Shown here: piece after piece, positions 1-7,567 of the stretch
Position numbering within the stretch: position 1 is the stretch's first letter
Layout: each line of letters opens with the position of its first letter
Assembly: GCA_023435025.1 (NCBI GenBank)
Contig: JAEYSE010000087.1
Location: 1 to 29,528, forward strand
DNA length: 29,528 nucleotides
Origin: Bacillota bacterium
Lineage (GTDB): Bacteria > Bacillota > Clostridia > Christensenellales > CAG-138
Reading direction: 5' to 3'
Position numbers and translations under genes: made by a program
The notes under the pieces: model-generated
Databases searched by the model: none
Told to the model about the DNA's origin: nothing
Seen by the model: the letters and a program-made list of their open reading frames with translations, nothing else

Positions 1-17
1 AATCAACCTTAAATCCA

Positions 18-46
18 TTGATTTCCATGCTCCCGCGCAATACAAT
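18..46 (+). promoter_or_regulatory. Predicted sigma-A promoter of the XRE regulator gene
   Basis: TTGATT at 18-23 and TACAAT at 41-46 are separated by 17 bases. This gives four of six matches to the -35 consensus and five of six to the -10. Transcription would begin near 53, so the leader is only about 16 bases long and carries just the ribosome binding site. The call rests on sequence match only. Confidence 0.5.
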
Positions 47-68
47 ACAGCCATAAGAGGTGATTTGT

Positions 69-1172
69 ATGAAGGAAATCAATATTGCAAGCGTGCTTGT
101 GAACAAGCGCAAGGAAAAGGGCATCACGCAGGATGAGCTGGCAAGCTACATGGGCGTGTCCAAAGCGTCCGTTTCCAAATGGGAGACGGGGCAAAGTTAC
201 CCGGATGTGACGTTTCTCCCCCAACTTGCGGCATACTTTAACATCAGCATCGACGATCTGATGGACTATAAGCCGCAAATGACAAAAGAGGATATTCGCA
301 AGCTGTACCGCAGACTGTCCGCGGACTTTGCGGCAAAGCCGTTTGACACGGTAATCGAAGACTGCGACCAGATTATCCGTAAGTATTACTCCTGCTTTCC
401 CCTGCTGCTGCAGATTGGTATGCTGATCGTCAATCATTTGGAATTGGCGAATGACCCATCCAAGGCAGAAGCCCTGCTTGCGCAGAGTAAAGCATTGTTT
501 TCGCGCGTACGGGAGGAAAGCGGAGATGTATCCTTAACCAAGCAGGCGCTGTTTATGGAAGCAATGTGCTGCCTGATGACGAACGACCCCGGCACCGCGC
601 TCGAGCTGCTGGATGGCGCGATTGTTCCAGCCATGCCGCCGGAATCTCTGTTGGCCTCAGCCTACCAGATGACGGGCCGCGTCGAAGAGGCCAAGGAGGT
701 ATTGCAGATTGGCATGTACCAGAACATTGTGGTGCTGTTTAATTTCCTGCCCCCTTATCTGATGTTATGCGCAAACGACACAAAGAAGTTTGAAGAGGCG
801 CTCAGGCGCGGGCTAATCGTTGCAGAAGCGTTTGACATGAAGCACCTCCATCCGGCGGTTATTATCGGCATTTATCTTTCGGCGGCACAAGGGTATTGCA
901 TGCAGCAGAACCACGAAAGAGCGCTCGATATGCTAGAAGAGTACGCAGGCATTGTCACCGGCAATATCTATCCGTTACGTCTGCAGGGAGACAGCTTCTT
1001 TGACCAGCTGAATTCCTGGCTGGAGCAGCTGGATTTGGGAACGGGCCTCCCGCGTGATGCAAAGACAATCAAAAAAAGCATGCTGGGTGTAGTGGAAAGC
1101 CCTGTATTTTCGGCACTTGCACAGGAGGAACGGTACCATGCTCTGCTGGAGCGGCTCAAAAGCAGCCTGTAA
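69..1172 (+). CDS. XRE-family transcriptional regulator with long C-terminal helical domain
   Basis: The protein is 367 aa. Residues 5-66 form a Cro/C1-type helix-turn-helix (VNKRKEKGITQDELASYMGV, then SKASVSKWETGQSYPD), which should bind DNA in the cytoplasm. The remaining roughly 300 residues are helical and rich in Ala, Leu and Glu, with the look of tetratricopeptide-like repeats. In related regulators such domains sense a peptide or protein partner. I chose the ATG at 69 over the in-frame GTG at 60 because AGAGGTG at 55-61 is correctly spaced for it and overlaps the GTG. A CPBP protease gene follows 42 bases later on the same strand, so the regulator may control itself and that gene. The ligand and targets are unknown. 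Confidence 0.85.
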   Translation: MKEINIASVLVNKRKEKGITQDELASYMGVSKASVSKWETGQSYPDVTFLPQLAAYFNISIDDLMDYKPQMTKEDIRKLYRRLSADFAAKPFDTVIEDCDQIIRKYYSCFPLLLQIGMLIVNHLELANDPSKAEALLAQSKALFSRVREESGDVSLTKQALFMEAMCCLMTNDPGTALELLDGAIVPAMPPESLLASAYQMTGRVEEAKEVLQIGMYQNIVVLFNFLPPYLMLCANDTKKFEEALRRGLIVAEAFDMKHLHPAVIIGIYLSAAQGYCMQQNHERALDMLEEYAGIVTGNIYPLRLQGDSFFDQLNSWLEQLDLGTGLPRDAKTIKKSMLGVVESPVFSALAQEERYHALLERLKSSL

Positions 1173-1214
1173 CGAGTTTTACCATATAGAGTTATCATAA
1201 AGGAGGAATATTAT

Positions 1215-2135
1215 ATGGAATGCACAAACAAGCTCACGAAAAAGCGGCTGATTTTATTTGCAGTATTCACATTTAGTATCGCATGGATTTTGTTTTTGTT
1301 GGTACCCATACTGGGCATCCCGTACGGAGCGGGTAACTCGATAATCCTGGTTGCGGCAGCCATGTTCGCGCCGACATTGGGAAACATTTTGACACGGTTG
1401 GTAACAAAGGAAGGGTTCCAGAACATGTATCTACGCCCGAACTTCAAGGGGCATATCCGGCACTACCTGCTCGTATTCTTTGGGCCAACCCTGCTTTTGT
1501 TCTTAAGCGTAGCGGTCTATTTCCTGATATTCCCTGCCTCGCTTGACCCCGGGCTTACCCTGCTTAAGCAGATCGTCGCTTCAGGGGGCGCCGCAACGAT
1601 GACAGCGGAGCAGCTGTTTCTGGCATCCCTTTTGCAGGTCATACTGCTGGGGCCTGTCATCAACATTATCCCCACGCTGGGGGAGGAGCTTGGCTGGAGA
1701 GGCTACCTCCTTCCCAAGCTGCGCGAATACCATTCAGACCGTGCGGCGCTGCTCCTTTCTGGTGTAATCTGGGGCGTTTGGCATGCGCCGGTCATCGTCA
1801 TGGGGCATAACTACGGCACAGAATATTTCGGCTATCCCTTGCTTGGCGTACTGGGTATGATTGTATTCTGCATGGCATTGGGCGTTATTGAAGGCTATGT
1901 CACAATAAAGCTGAAGAGCGCCATTCCCGCAGCAATGATCCATTCCACCGTTAATGCGGGTGCAGGGCTGGCGATTTACCTTGCAAAGCCCGGCTATAAC
2001 CCGCTGCTGGGGCCCGCGATCACCGGCGTTATCGGTGGGCTGCCGTTTCTTGTGCTTGCCTTGTTCCTATTTATAAAAACCGGTGCTCAGCAACGTGAGA
2101 TGGCGCCGGAGGTAACTTTCAAGCAGGAACCGTAA
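1215..2135 (+). CDS. CPBP-family intramembrane protease (CAAX protease / bacteriocin-processing type)
   Basis: This 306 aa integral membrane protein has about eight hydrophobic segments. It carries the signature motifs of the CPBP (Abi/CAAX protease) family: E157-E158-x3-R162 in GEELGWRGYLLPKL, H190 in IWGVWHAP, and H243-x3-N247 in MIHSTVN. All catalytic residues appear intact, so it is probably an active membrane glutamic endopeptidase. Known members process prenylated proteins, peptide pheromones or bacteriocins, or confer self-immunity; the substrate here cannot be read from the sequence. AAAGGAGG lies just upstream of the ATG. The gene follows the XRE regulator by 42 bases and is likely cotranscribed with it. 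A GNRA hairpin lies downstream. Confidence 0.88.
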   Translation: MECTNKLTKKRLILFAVFTFSIAWILFLLVPILGIPYGAGNSIILVAAAMFAPTLGNILTRLVTKEGFQNMYLRPNFKGHIRHYLLVFFGPTLLLFLSVAVYFLIFPASLDPGLTLLKQIVASGGAATMTAEQLFLASLLQVILLGPVINIIPTLGEELGWRGYLLPKLREYHSDRAALLLSGVIWGVWHAPVIVMGHNYGTEYFGYPLLGVLGMIVFCMALGVIEGYVTIKLKSAIPAAMIHSTVNAGAGLAIYLAKPGYNPLLGPAITGVIGGLPFLVLALFLFIKTGAQQREMAPEVTFKQEP

Positions 2136-2178
2136 CGCGGATAGCCGCCATACGTTGCTAGCATTTTCTCGAAAAGCT

Positions 2179-2202
2179 TAAGTCCCCGGCAACGGGGACT
2201 TA
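2179..2202 (+). terminator. Perfect hairpin after the CPBP gene, possible terminator
   Basis: The 10 bp inverted repeat TAAGTCCCCG / CGGGGACTTA encloses the GNRA tetraloop GCAA. The flanking T tract (TTCGTTAT) is weak, so termination may be partial. The position, 44 bases past the CPBP stop, fits a transcript end. Confidence 0.5.
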
Positions 2203-2286
2203 TTCGTTATCTCTAGCTTGCGTTGCCAGTCAATTCTGTATTAAATTAGAAAAAAGCATATTGATGCAACGTAAAGGAGATCCGGC

Positions 2287-2508
2287 ATGAAACGCTATAT
2301 AAACGGCGAGTCCGGAATACTGGCCTATGAATGCGGGAGCGATTTTATAAGAATTCAGTTCACGGATGGTAGCATCTATCTCTACACATACGGGAGTGCG
2401 GGCGTTTTCTGCGTAGAGAAAATGAAAAAGCTTGCTCAACGCGGAAAAGGCCTTAACACATTTATTAATAGAATGGTCAGGGGAAATTATTCGGAGCGGT
2501 TGAGCTAG
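2287..2508 (+). CDS. Small conserved-looking hypothetical protein (73 aa)
   Basis: I do not recognise a named function. The protein is 73 aa, soluble and without a signal peptide or membrane segment. Its pattern, aromatic and beta-rich (GSDFIRIQFTDGSIYLYTYG) followed by a short helical, basic end, recalls the small KTSC-like domain proteins that occur singly in many bacteria, but the KTSC signature itself is not evident. AAAGGAG at 2273-2279 gives a good ribosome binding site before the ATG. It stands alone between two hairpins: one ends the upstream unit and one overlaps its own stop codon, so it is probably monocistronic. No clear promoter match was found. Confidence 0.65.
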   Translation: MKRYINGESGILAYECGSDFIRIQFTDGSIYLYTYGSAGVFCVEKMKKLAQRGKGLNTFINRMVRGNYSERLS

Positions 2509-2549
2509 CCGATTGCAAAATGAAAGCGGTTGGCTCTTTCCGTTTTCTA
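2507..2549 (+). terminator. Rho-independent terminator overlapping the stop of the 73 aa gene
   Basis: AGCCGATTGC at 2507-2516 pairs with GCGGTTGGCT at 2526-2535 (10 bp including G-U pairs) around a 9-base A-rich loop. The pyrimidine tract CTTTCCGTTTTC follows. The stem starts inside the TAG stop codon. Confidence 0.6.
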
Positions 2550-2862
2550 CTTCCGGGTTGTGCCATTCGCCTTTTCGGATATTGCGGACTGAAACGGAGT
2601 TAAGCTGCATATTTTCTTATATTTCAGTCAAAAAGAAGGGAGGCTAAAAAATACCGGGGAATGAGCTGGCCTATTATTAAGGAAAAAAACCGCTTGACAA
2701 ACGAATGCGACCAATTTATGCTTAAACCCATTAAAAATGGCGCTTACCAACAGAAGGCGTTTATCAAGACAGTGAAATGCGGCCGCATTTGCTCTTTGGT
2801 AAACGCCTTTCTTGTTACAGAGGTCCGCCGGTCTTAAGGCGCAAATACAAAGGAGGAACATC
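2550..2862 (+). promoter_or_regulatory. Gene-free stretch: promoter and structured leader of the FAD oxidoreductase unit
   Basis: No coding sequence is supported here. A near-consensus promoter is present: TTGACA at 2694-2699, a 17-base spacer, and TATGCT at 2717-2722, giving a start near 2729. The resulting leader of about 134 bases contains a long stem: AAGGCGTTTA (2754-2763) pairs with TAAACGCCTT (2800-2809). It encloses a perfect 16-base palindrome at 2775-2790 and is followed by CTTTCTTGTT. This could be an attenuator or a protein-binding structure. A second small stem, CGCC/GGCG (2827-2842 region), precedes the ribosome binding site. It matches no riboswitch class I know. Confidence 0.55.
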
Positions 2863-4200
2863 ATGCGGGTAGTAATCGCCGGAGGCGGATGGTCCGGCTG
2901 TGCCGCAGCCGTCAGCGCGAGAAAAAACGGCGCGGAGGTAACGCTGCTTGAGCGTACGGATATGCTTTTGGGCACGGGCCTAGTGGGCGGTATCATGCGC
3001 AACAACGGGCGCTTTACGGCAACGGAGGAAGCAATCGCCCTGGGCGGCGGGGACCTGTTCCATATTGCGGACGCGCATGCGCGCCACACAAACATCGATT
3101 TCCCAGGCCATAAGCACGCGAGCCTTTACGACATCGGCACCACGCCCGGCGCGGTTACGGAACACCTTTTGAAGCTCGGCGTGGATATACGCTTCAACGC
3201 GCGCGTGAATCGCGTGGATATGGACGGGGAAACCATCAGAAGCGTTTTCGACGCGGACGAAAACGTTTATGAAGGCGACGTGTTCATTGACACCACGGGA
3301 ACCGCCGGGCCTATGAACAACTGCGCCACGTACGGCAACGGCTGCGCCATGTGCATCCTGCGCTGCCCTAGCTTTGGAGGCAGGGTCAGCTTAACAGGCC
3401 TTGCGGGCGTAACGGAAATGATGGGCAAGAAGGCGAACGGATCCATCGGGGCCATGAGCGGCTCCTGCAAGCTGCATAAAGAATCGCTTTCGCCCAAAAT
3501 TGTAGAGACGCTCAACAAAGACGGCGTCGCCGTCATCCCCATACCCGATGCGCTCATTGAAGACCATCTGGACATTAAGGCTTGTCAGCAATACGCGTTG
3601 GCCGAATTTAAAAAGAACGTGGTACTGCTGGATACCGGCCACGCAAAGTTGATGGCTCCATTCTTCAATTTGGAAAAGCTGCATCAGATACCCGGACTTG
3701 AAAACGCCCGCTACGAGGACCCCTACGCGGGCGGACGAGGCAACTCCATGCGTTTCTTCGCCATGGCCCCACGGGACGATGCGCTGCAGGTAAAGGGTGT
3801 AGAAAACCTCTTCTGTGCCGGGGAAAAGGCGGGTCTTTTGGTGGGGCATACCGAGGCCATTGTTACAGGCACGCTTGCCGGTTGCAATGCGGTACGGTAT
3901 GTGCGCGGGGAAACGCCCGTCATATTGCCGCGGCAGCTTGCCATCGGCGAAGCAATCGCCTATGTACGCGAACAGATGACAACGGAGCGCGGGATGGGGC
4001 TCAAATACACATTCTCCGGCTCGGTGTTGTTTGAGCGCATGAAGGAGCTTAACCTGTATACGGCGGACAGCCGCAAAATTCATGACCGCGTAGCAGCCCT
4101 GGGCCTTGCTGATATTTTCTCAAAAGGCATGCGCGTGGCGCTGCAAAACCGGCCTTCGCGGCAGCAGGGAGAAACGCCGCGAAACCGCCGCCTGGGGTAA
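2863..4200 (+). CDS. FAD-dependent oxidoreductase with four-cysteine motif
   Basis: The 445 aa protein begins with a Rossmann FAD-binding motif (MRVVIAGGGWSGCAAA, residues 1-16, with E30 as the likely ribose-binding acid). It ends its FAD fold with GVENLFCAGEKAGLLVGHTE (residues 312-331) and TGTLAGCNAVR, the type seen in the GidA/TrmFO-like and FAD_oxidored groups. Residues 154-168 hold C154-x6-C161-x2-C164-x3-C168, which could bind an iron-sulfur cluster or act as redox thiols. The ATG at 2863 has AAAGGAGG 6 bases upstream; an earlier in-frame start would fall in the leader hairpin. The gene is followed after 29 bases by a transporter, suggesting a shared substrate. The substrate is unknown; a tRNA-modifying role is unlikely given the context. 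Confidence 0.8.
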   Translation: MRVVIAGGGWSGCAAAVSARKNGAEVTLLERTDMLLGTGLVGGIMRNNGRFTATEEAIALGGGDLFHIADAHARHTNIDFPGHKHASLYDIGTTPGAVTEHLLKLGVDIRFNARVNRVDMDGETIRSVFDADENVYEGDVFIDTTGTAGPMNNCATYGNGCAMCILRCPSFGGRVSLTGLAGVTEMMGKKANGSIGAMSGSCKLHKESLSPKIVETLNKDGVAVIPIPDALIEDHLDIKACQQYALAEFKKNVVLLDTGHAKLMAPFFNLEKLHQIPGLENARYEDPYAGGRGNSMRFFAMAPRDDALQVKGVENLFCAGEKAGLLVGHTEAIVTGTLAGCNAVRYVRGETPVILPRQLAIGEAIAYVREQMTTERGMGLKYTFSGSVLFERMKELNLYTADSRKIHDRVAALGLADIFSKGMRVALQNRPSRQQGETPRNRRLG

Positions 4201-4229
4201 CACTTAAAAATTGGTTGGGGGGAACGAAT

Positions 4230-5618
4230 ATGAGCCTTGGTTTGTTGCACTATGTGTACCTGATTATGACACTGGTGATCATCGGCATACTCCTGATGAA
4301 AAAGGAAATCGTGCTGCCCTGTATCATCGGCATGTTCCTGATGGGGCTTGCCGCGACGGGAAATATCGTAAAGGCGGTACAGGTCCTCTACAATTCTGTG
4401 TTGAACGCGGGCATGGAGTTCTTAGGCATCATCGTGGTCATCGGCATTGTGGTAGCAATGTCCAAGGGGCTAAGTAGCATCGGCGCGGATGAACTGATGG
4501 TTGCGCCCATCAAGAGGGTCGTTAAAAGCAAGAAGGTCGCGTTCTTTGTGGTGGGGGCCGTGATGCTCATCGTTTCCTGGTTCGTATGGCCCTCCCCCGC
4601 CGTTGCGCTCGTCGGCGCATTGATGCTGCCTGTGGCGCTCAAGGTGGGACTTCCCAACATCTGGTGTGCGGTGGCCATGAATATATTCGGCCACGGCATT
4701 GGGCTTTCTAGCGATTTTATCATACAGGGCGCGCCCGCCATAACCGCAAAGGCTGCAGAGCTTGATCCAAGCGCCGTCATACAGGCAAGCGTACCTCTTT
4801 GGGCCGTGATGTCGGTTGTGACAATCGCGGCATGCTGGGTGATGTTTGTGCGCGAAAACAAGGCTGCTGCCGCAGCCGCGGGCGGCGATACCGTGGAGCT
4901 TACCCAGGATAGCGCAGAGGAAGCCCCGGCGCAAAAGAAGCATACGCCCTTTGCGTATATCATCGCCATTTTAACGCCGCTGCTGTTCGTTGCGGATATT
5001 GTGCTGATGCTGATCTATGACCTGCGCGGCGGCGACGCCACGGCGCTGGTGGGCGGCACGGCCATTGTGATACTGAGCCTCATCACCATATTCCGCGGCG
5101 AATTCTTCGCCTCCCTTGAGGCGATTGCGGACCACTTCCGTGAAGGCTTCATGTTCGCCATTAAAATATTCGGGCCTGTCATCATCATCGCCGGGTTCTT
5201 CTTTATGGGCAGCGGCGAAATGGCGGCAAAAGTCCTTGGGGAAGGCAGCCCCAGCATACTCAACGATTTCGGCTGGTTCCTGGCGGAAAACGTAAAGCTC
5301 GGCGGCGGCTTTGTGGTGATTGTTCAGGCGCTTGTGGGCATTGTGACAGGTTTGGACGGCTCCGGTTTCTCCGGCCTGCCGCTCTTAGGCTCGCTCGCGC
5401 ATACGTTCTCAATCGCCACTGGCGCGAACGCCGCCACACTCGCGGCACTGGGCCAGGTGGTCACCATTTGGGTGGACGGCGGCACGGTCATCCCCTGGGC
5501 AGTCATTCCTGTTGCCGCTATCTGCAACGTAAAGGCCGTGGACCTTGCGAGAAAGAACCTCATCCCGGTCTCAATCGGCCTCGCGGTAACGATAATCGTT
5601 GCGATGTTCCTTGTATAG
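4230..5618 (+). CDS. Multi-spanning secondary transporter, ion-transporter-superfamily-like
   Basis: This 462 aa membrane protein has about 11-12 hydrophobic segments. It contains helix-breaking Gly/Pro-rich stretches (WPSPAVALVGALMLPVALKVGLPN, split between residues about 120 and 143; GLDGSGFSGLPLLGSL in the C-terminal half) like the paired re-entrant regions of the ion transporter superfamily (GntP, DcuC, citrate and related carriers). A cytoplasmic Ala/Glu/Lys-rich linker lies near residues 210-235. I place it in that superfamily by general layout only and cannot assign a substrate; organic anions are most common. The ATG at 4230 follows GGGGGGAA; the in-frame TTG at 4215 lies within that purine tract. 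Its 29-base gap from the FAD oxidoreductase argues for one operon supplying that enzyme's substrate. Confidence 0.75.
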   Translation: MSLGLLHYVYLIMTLVIIGILLMKKEIVLPCIIGMFLMGLAATGNIVKAVQVLYNSVLNAGMEFLGIIVVIGIVVAMSKGLSSIGADELMVAPIKRVVKSKKVAFFVVGAVMLIVSWFVWPSPAVALVGALMLPVALKVGLPNIWCAVAMNIFGHGIGLSSDFIIQGAPAITAKAAELDPSAVIQASVPLWAVMSVVTIAACWVMFVRENKAAAAAAGGDTVELTQDSAEEAPAQKKHTPFAYIIAILTPLLFVADIVLMLIYDLRGGDATALVGGTAIVILSLITIFRGEFFASLEAIADHFREGFMFAIKIFGPVIIIAGFFFMGSGEMAAKVLGEGSPSILNDFGWFLAENVKLGGGFVVIVQALVGIVTGLDGSGFSGLPLLGSLAHTFSIATGANAATLAALGQVVTIWVDGGTVIPWAVIPVAAICNVKAVDLARKNLIPVSIGLAVTIIVAMFLV

Positions 5619-5647
5619 CTCTCTTTGTGGCATAAGCGAACGAAAGG

Positions 5648-5668
5648 GAGGGAGGCATCGCTTCCCTC
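5648..5668 (+). other. Short hairpin between transporter and lipoprotein genes
   Basis: GAGGGAGGC and GCTTCCCTC form a 9 bp stem (one G-U pair) with a 3-base loop. An A-rich rather than T-rich sequence follows, so this is a weak terminator candidate. It may act as an mRNA-processing or stabilising structure between the two genes. Confidence 0.3.
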
Positions 5669-5694
5669 TCAAATTAAAATTCAGGAGTTGTCCT

Positions 5695-6192
5695 ATGAAA
5701 AAGGCAACGGTGATAATCGTGATTCTGCTTTTATGTCTGTCGTCTCTGCCCGCCTGTTCCGTCAAAACCAACAAGGCAATAGAAGAAGTGAACCAAAATT
5801 GCGATGTGCCTTTTGATTTGACGCTCCCGGAATCCTCGCTTCAAAACACGGACGGATATATCAGAAATCAAGGATTCGGGGGCTACAGCCTTGAAAACGA
5901 TGACGTCTCCTTCACATTAGGCGGTCATCCCGACGTCATTGACAAGTATCATATTGTTGAATATCAGATCAAAACAACAAAATACATTCTTTTGGGGCTC
6001 TCCGTTGGATGCTCGCTTGACGAGGCGGATCAGGTAATGGAGCAGTTTGGGTATACAATTTCAACGAAAGATAACTGGTGGAGCCGATATACAAAAAACG
6101 GCGTCAGAATAGGAGTAGGTTTAAACGGCGATGTAGTCACCGTATTCCACGTATCTGTCGAAGTTACGAATAAAGAGAACGTTGTTTTTTAG
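5695..6192 (+). CDS. Hypothetical lipoprotein (165 aa)
   Basis: The start MKKATVIIVILLLCLSSLPA-C21 is a type II signal peptide: two lysines, a hydrophobic core and the lipobox L-P-A-C at residues 18-21. The mature protein would be lipid-anchored outside the membrane. The rest (about 145 aa) is polar with beta-rich character and no motif I recognise. The WWSRYTKNGVRIGVGLNGDVV segment near residues 127-147 suggests a small beta-sheet domain. The ATG at 5695 follows AGGAG and was preferred because upstream in-frame starts would place the signal peptide internally. It lies 76 bases after the transporter gene on the same strand and could be part of that unit, but a hairpin lies between them. Confidence 0.7.
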   Translation: MKKATVIIVILLLCLSSLPACSVKTNKAIEEVNQNCDVPFDLTLPESSLQNTDGYIRNQGFGGYSLENDDVSFTLGGHPDVIDKYHIVEYQIKTTKYILLGLSVGCSLDEADQVMEQFGYTISTKDNWWSRYTKNGVRIGVGLNGDVVTVFHVSVEVTNKENVVF

Positions 6193-6206
6193 ACGGTTCC
6201 AACCGT
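6193..6206. other. Small palindrome after the lipoprotein stop
   Basis: ACGGTT-CC-AACCGT begins right after the TAG stop of the lipoprotein gene. The two-base loop is too tight for a stable RNA hairpin with full pairing, so its role is uncertain. Confidence 0.25.
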
Positions 6207-6219
6207 AAACGGAGTTGTA

Positions 6220-6273
6220 GCCAGGGATGGAATAAGATGCGGGTACGCATCTCATATTCCATCCCTGCTTGGC
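6220..6273. terminator. Long inverted repeat between convergent genes, likely bidirectional terminator
   Basis: AGGGATGGAAT (6223-6233) pairs with ATTCCATCCCT (6256-6266), continued inside by AGATGCG / CGCATCT (6235-6241 and 6246-6252) around a short loop. Outside it GCC at 6220-6222 can pair with GGC at 6271-6273. It lies between the convergent lipoprotein and permease genes. T-rich tails are poor on both sides, so it may block read-through or protect 3' ends rather than be a classical terminator. Confidence 0.5.
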
Positions 6274-6316
6274 TCTTGCTGGTGATTCTTTTTGCGGTGC
6301 CGAGTCTCCGTTTGAT

Positions 6317-7543
6317 CTACTTTACGTCTTCTGCAGCATCGGTTTGCAGGATAGCGGGGCGGCTCTTCCACAGCGAAAGGGCCGTGACACCTGCGAACGC
6401 GATGAGCGCAAAAGGTTTCGAAAACAACAGCAGCAACGCGAGCATCAAAATCAGCACGGCGACACTGACCTTCAATGCTTTGTTTTTGAAGTACAGGAAT
6501 CCCGCCGCAAGGCCTAATAGTGCGTTACCGATAAAGAACGTATTCGCAATGCCTACCATGTTTTCCACATCCAATATGCCCAGTAAAGACGCGATCATAA
6601 CAAGCGTATGGATGGAAATGAACGCAAGCAACGGCACATGTTTTTTCCCGAGTACGGCTGGCAGGAGCCCGGCCTCGCTTCTCGCCCGGATCTGCCGGGT
6701 GACCGCGCCAAGTACCGAGACGACTGTGCAGATGCATAATCCGGCCGCCAGTATGGAGAAAACGGGGTCGGCATACTCTCCCATCAACGGGAACAACAAC
6801 GGTTGGATACGAGCTTCTCCCGCGTGCGTCTGGTAATAGGTCTGCAGCGCAAATGTCGTCGCCATATATACGGCCACGATGACAACAAGGCTGATCTTCA
6901 TTGCGCGCACTATCGTACGCTCCGGATTATGTACATCCTCAATATAATTACCGAGCACTTCCCAGCCGATGATTGCCCAGAAAATGAAGAGCAGCGTTCC
7001 GCCAAACTCTCCCAGATCCGGAAGTCCCGTGGGAAGCGCGGGCGCGGGCGCAGAAAACAGCGTCATGCCGCTGCCGCCGATCAAAAGCAGCGTCGTCGCT
7101 GTGGAAAGCAGCAGGATCAACCGCCCCATGGCGGTAACGCCTGAAGCAATCAGCCCATAGCAAAGTACGAGCACAAGCGCGGCAAGCGCCAGCTCTTCCA
7201 TGCCGGGAAATATGCCTTTTAAAAATCCTGCTGCCGTCTTTGCCACCGCCACCGGGCCAAAGAATACCGCAGCCGTCAAATAATTGGAGGAAAGCTCTCT
7301 GAAACGGCCCCCCAGCATATTCCCTACAATAAGGCTCATGCCTTCGTTGCTTTTGGTCATAACAGCCATCTTCGCGAATACGTAGGCAAACAGGCCTCCG
7401 AGCGCCATCATAACGCCCCAGGCCCAAATGGCGTGGTTGCCCAACGCCTCATACGCAAGCGGCGGCAAGAATACGATGCCGGAGCCCAATATCGGTCCGA
7501 TCATCAGACCACTTACCGTCCATGTATTGAGTTTCTTCTTCAA
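6317..7543 (-). CDS. APC-superfamily amino acid permease
   Basis: The 408 aa protein has about 12 membrane segments. Its first helix carries the substrate-binding glycine motif of the amino acid-polyamine-organocation superfamily (SGLMIGPILGSGIVFLPP, residues 10-27), and an IEDVHNPERTIVRAM loop near residue 215 is typical of the family. It should import or exchange an amino acid in the cytoplasmic membrane; the layout resembles YjeH-like exporters as well as importers, so direction is open. No in-frame ATG lies near the N-terminus: the start is a TTG at 7541-7543 preceded by AAGGGG. The gene is divergent from a LysR regulator 122 bases away, the usual arrangement for LysR-controlled transporters. 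Confidence 0.82.
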   Translation of the reverse strand: MKKKLNTWTVSGLMIGPILGSGIVFLPPLAYEALGNHAIWAWGVMMALGGLFAYVFAKMAVMTKSNEGMSLIVGNMLGGRFRELSSNYLTAAVFFGPVAVAKTAAGFLKGIFPGMEELALAALVLVLCYGLIASGVTAMGRLILLLSTATTLLLIGGSGMTLFSAPAPALPTGLPDLGEFGGTLLFIFWAIIGWEVLGNYIEDVHNPERTIVRAMKISLVVIVAVYMATTFALQTYYQTHAGEARIQPLLFPLMGEYADPVFSILAAGLCICTVVSVLGAVTRQIRARSEAGLLPAVLGKKHVPLLAFISIHTLVMIASLLGILDVENMVGIANTFFIGNALLGLAAGFLYFKNKALKVSVAVLILMLALLLLFSKPFALIAFAGVTALSLWKSRPAILQTDAAEDVK

Positions 7544-7567
7544 ACAAACATCCCCTTCCGAAATTCT

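Noticed and set aside
60..68. GTG start for the XRE regulator
   Set aside because: The GTG lies within the ribosome binding site that serves the ATG at 69.
2628..3095. - strand open frame overlapping the FAD enzyme leader and N-terminus
   Set aside because: It has no ribosome binding site and overlaps a clear promoter, leader hairpin and the conserved FAD-binding start on the other strand.
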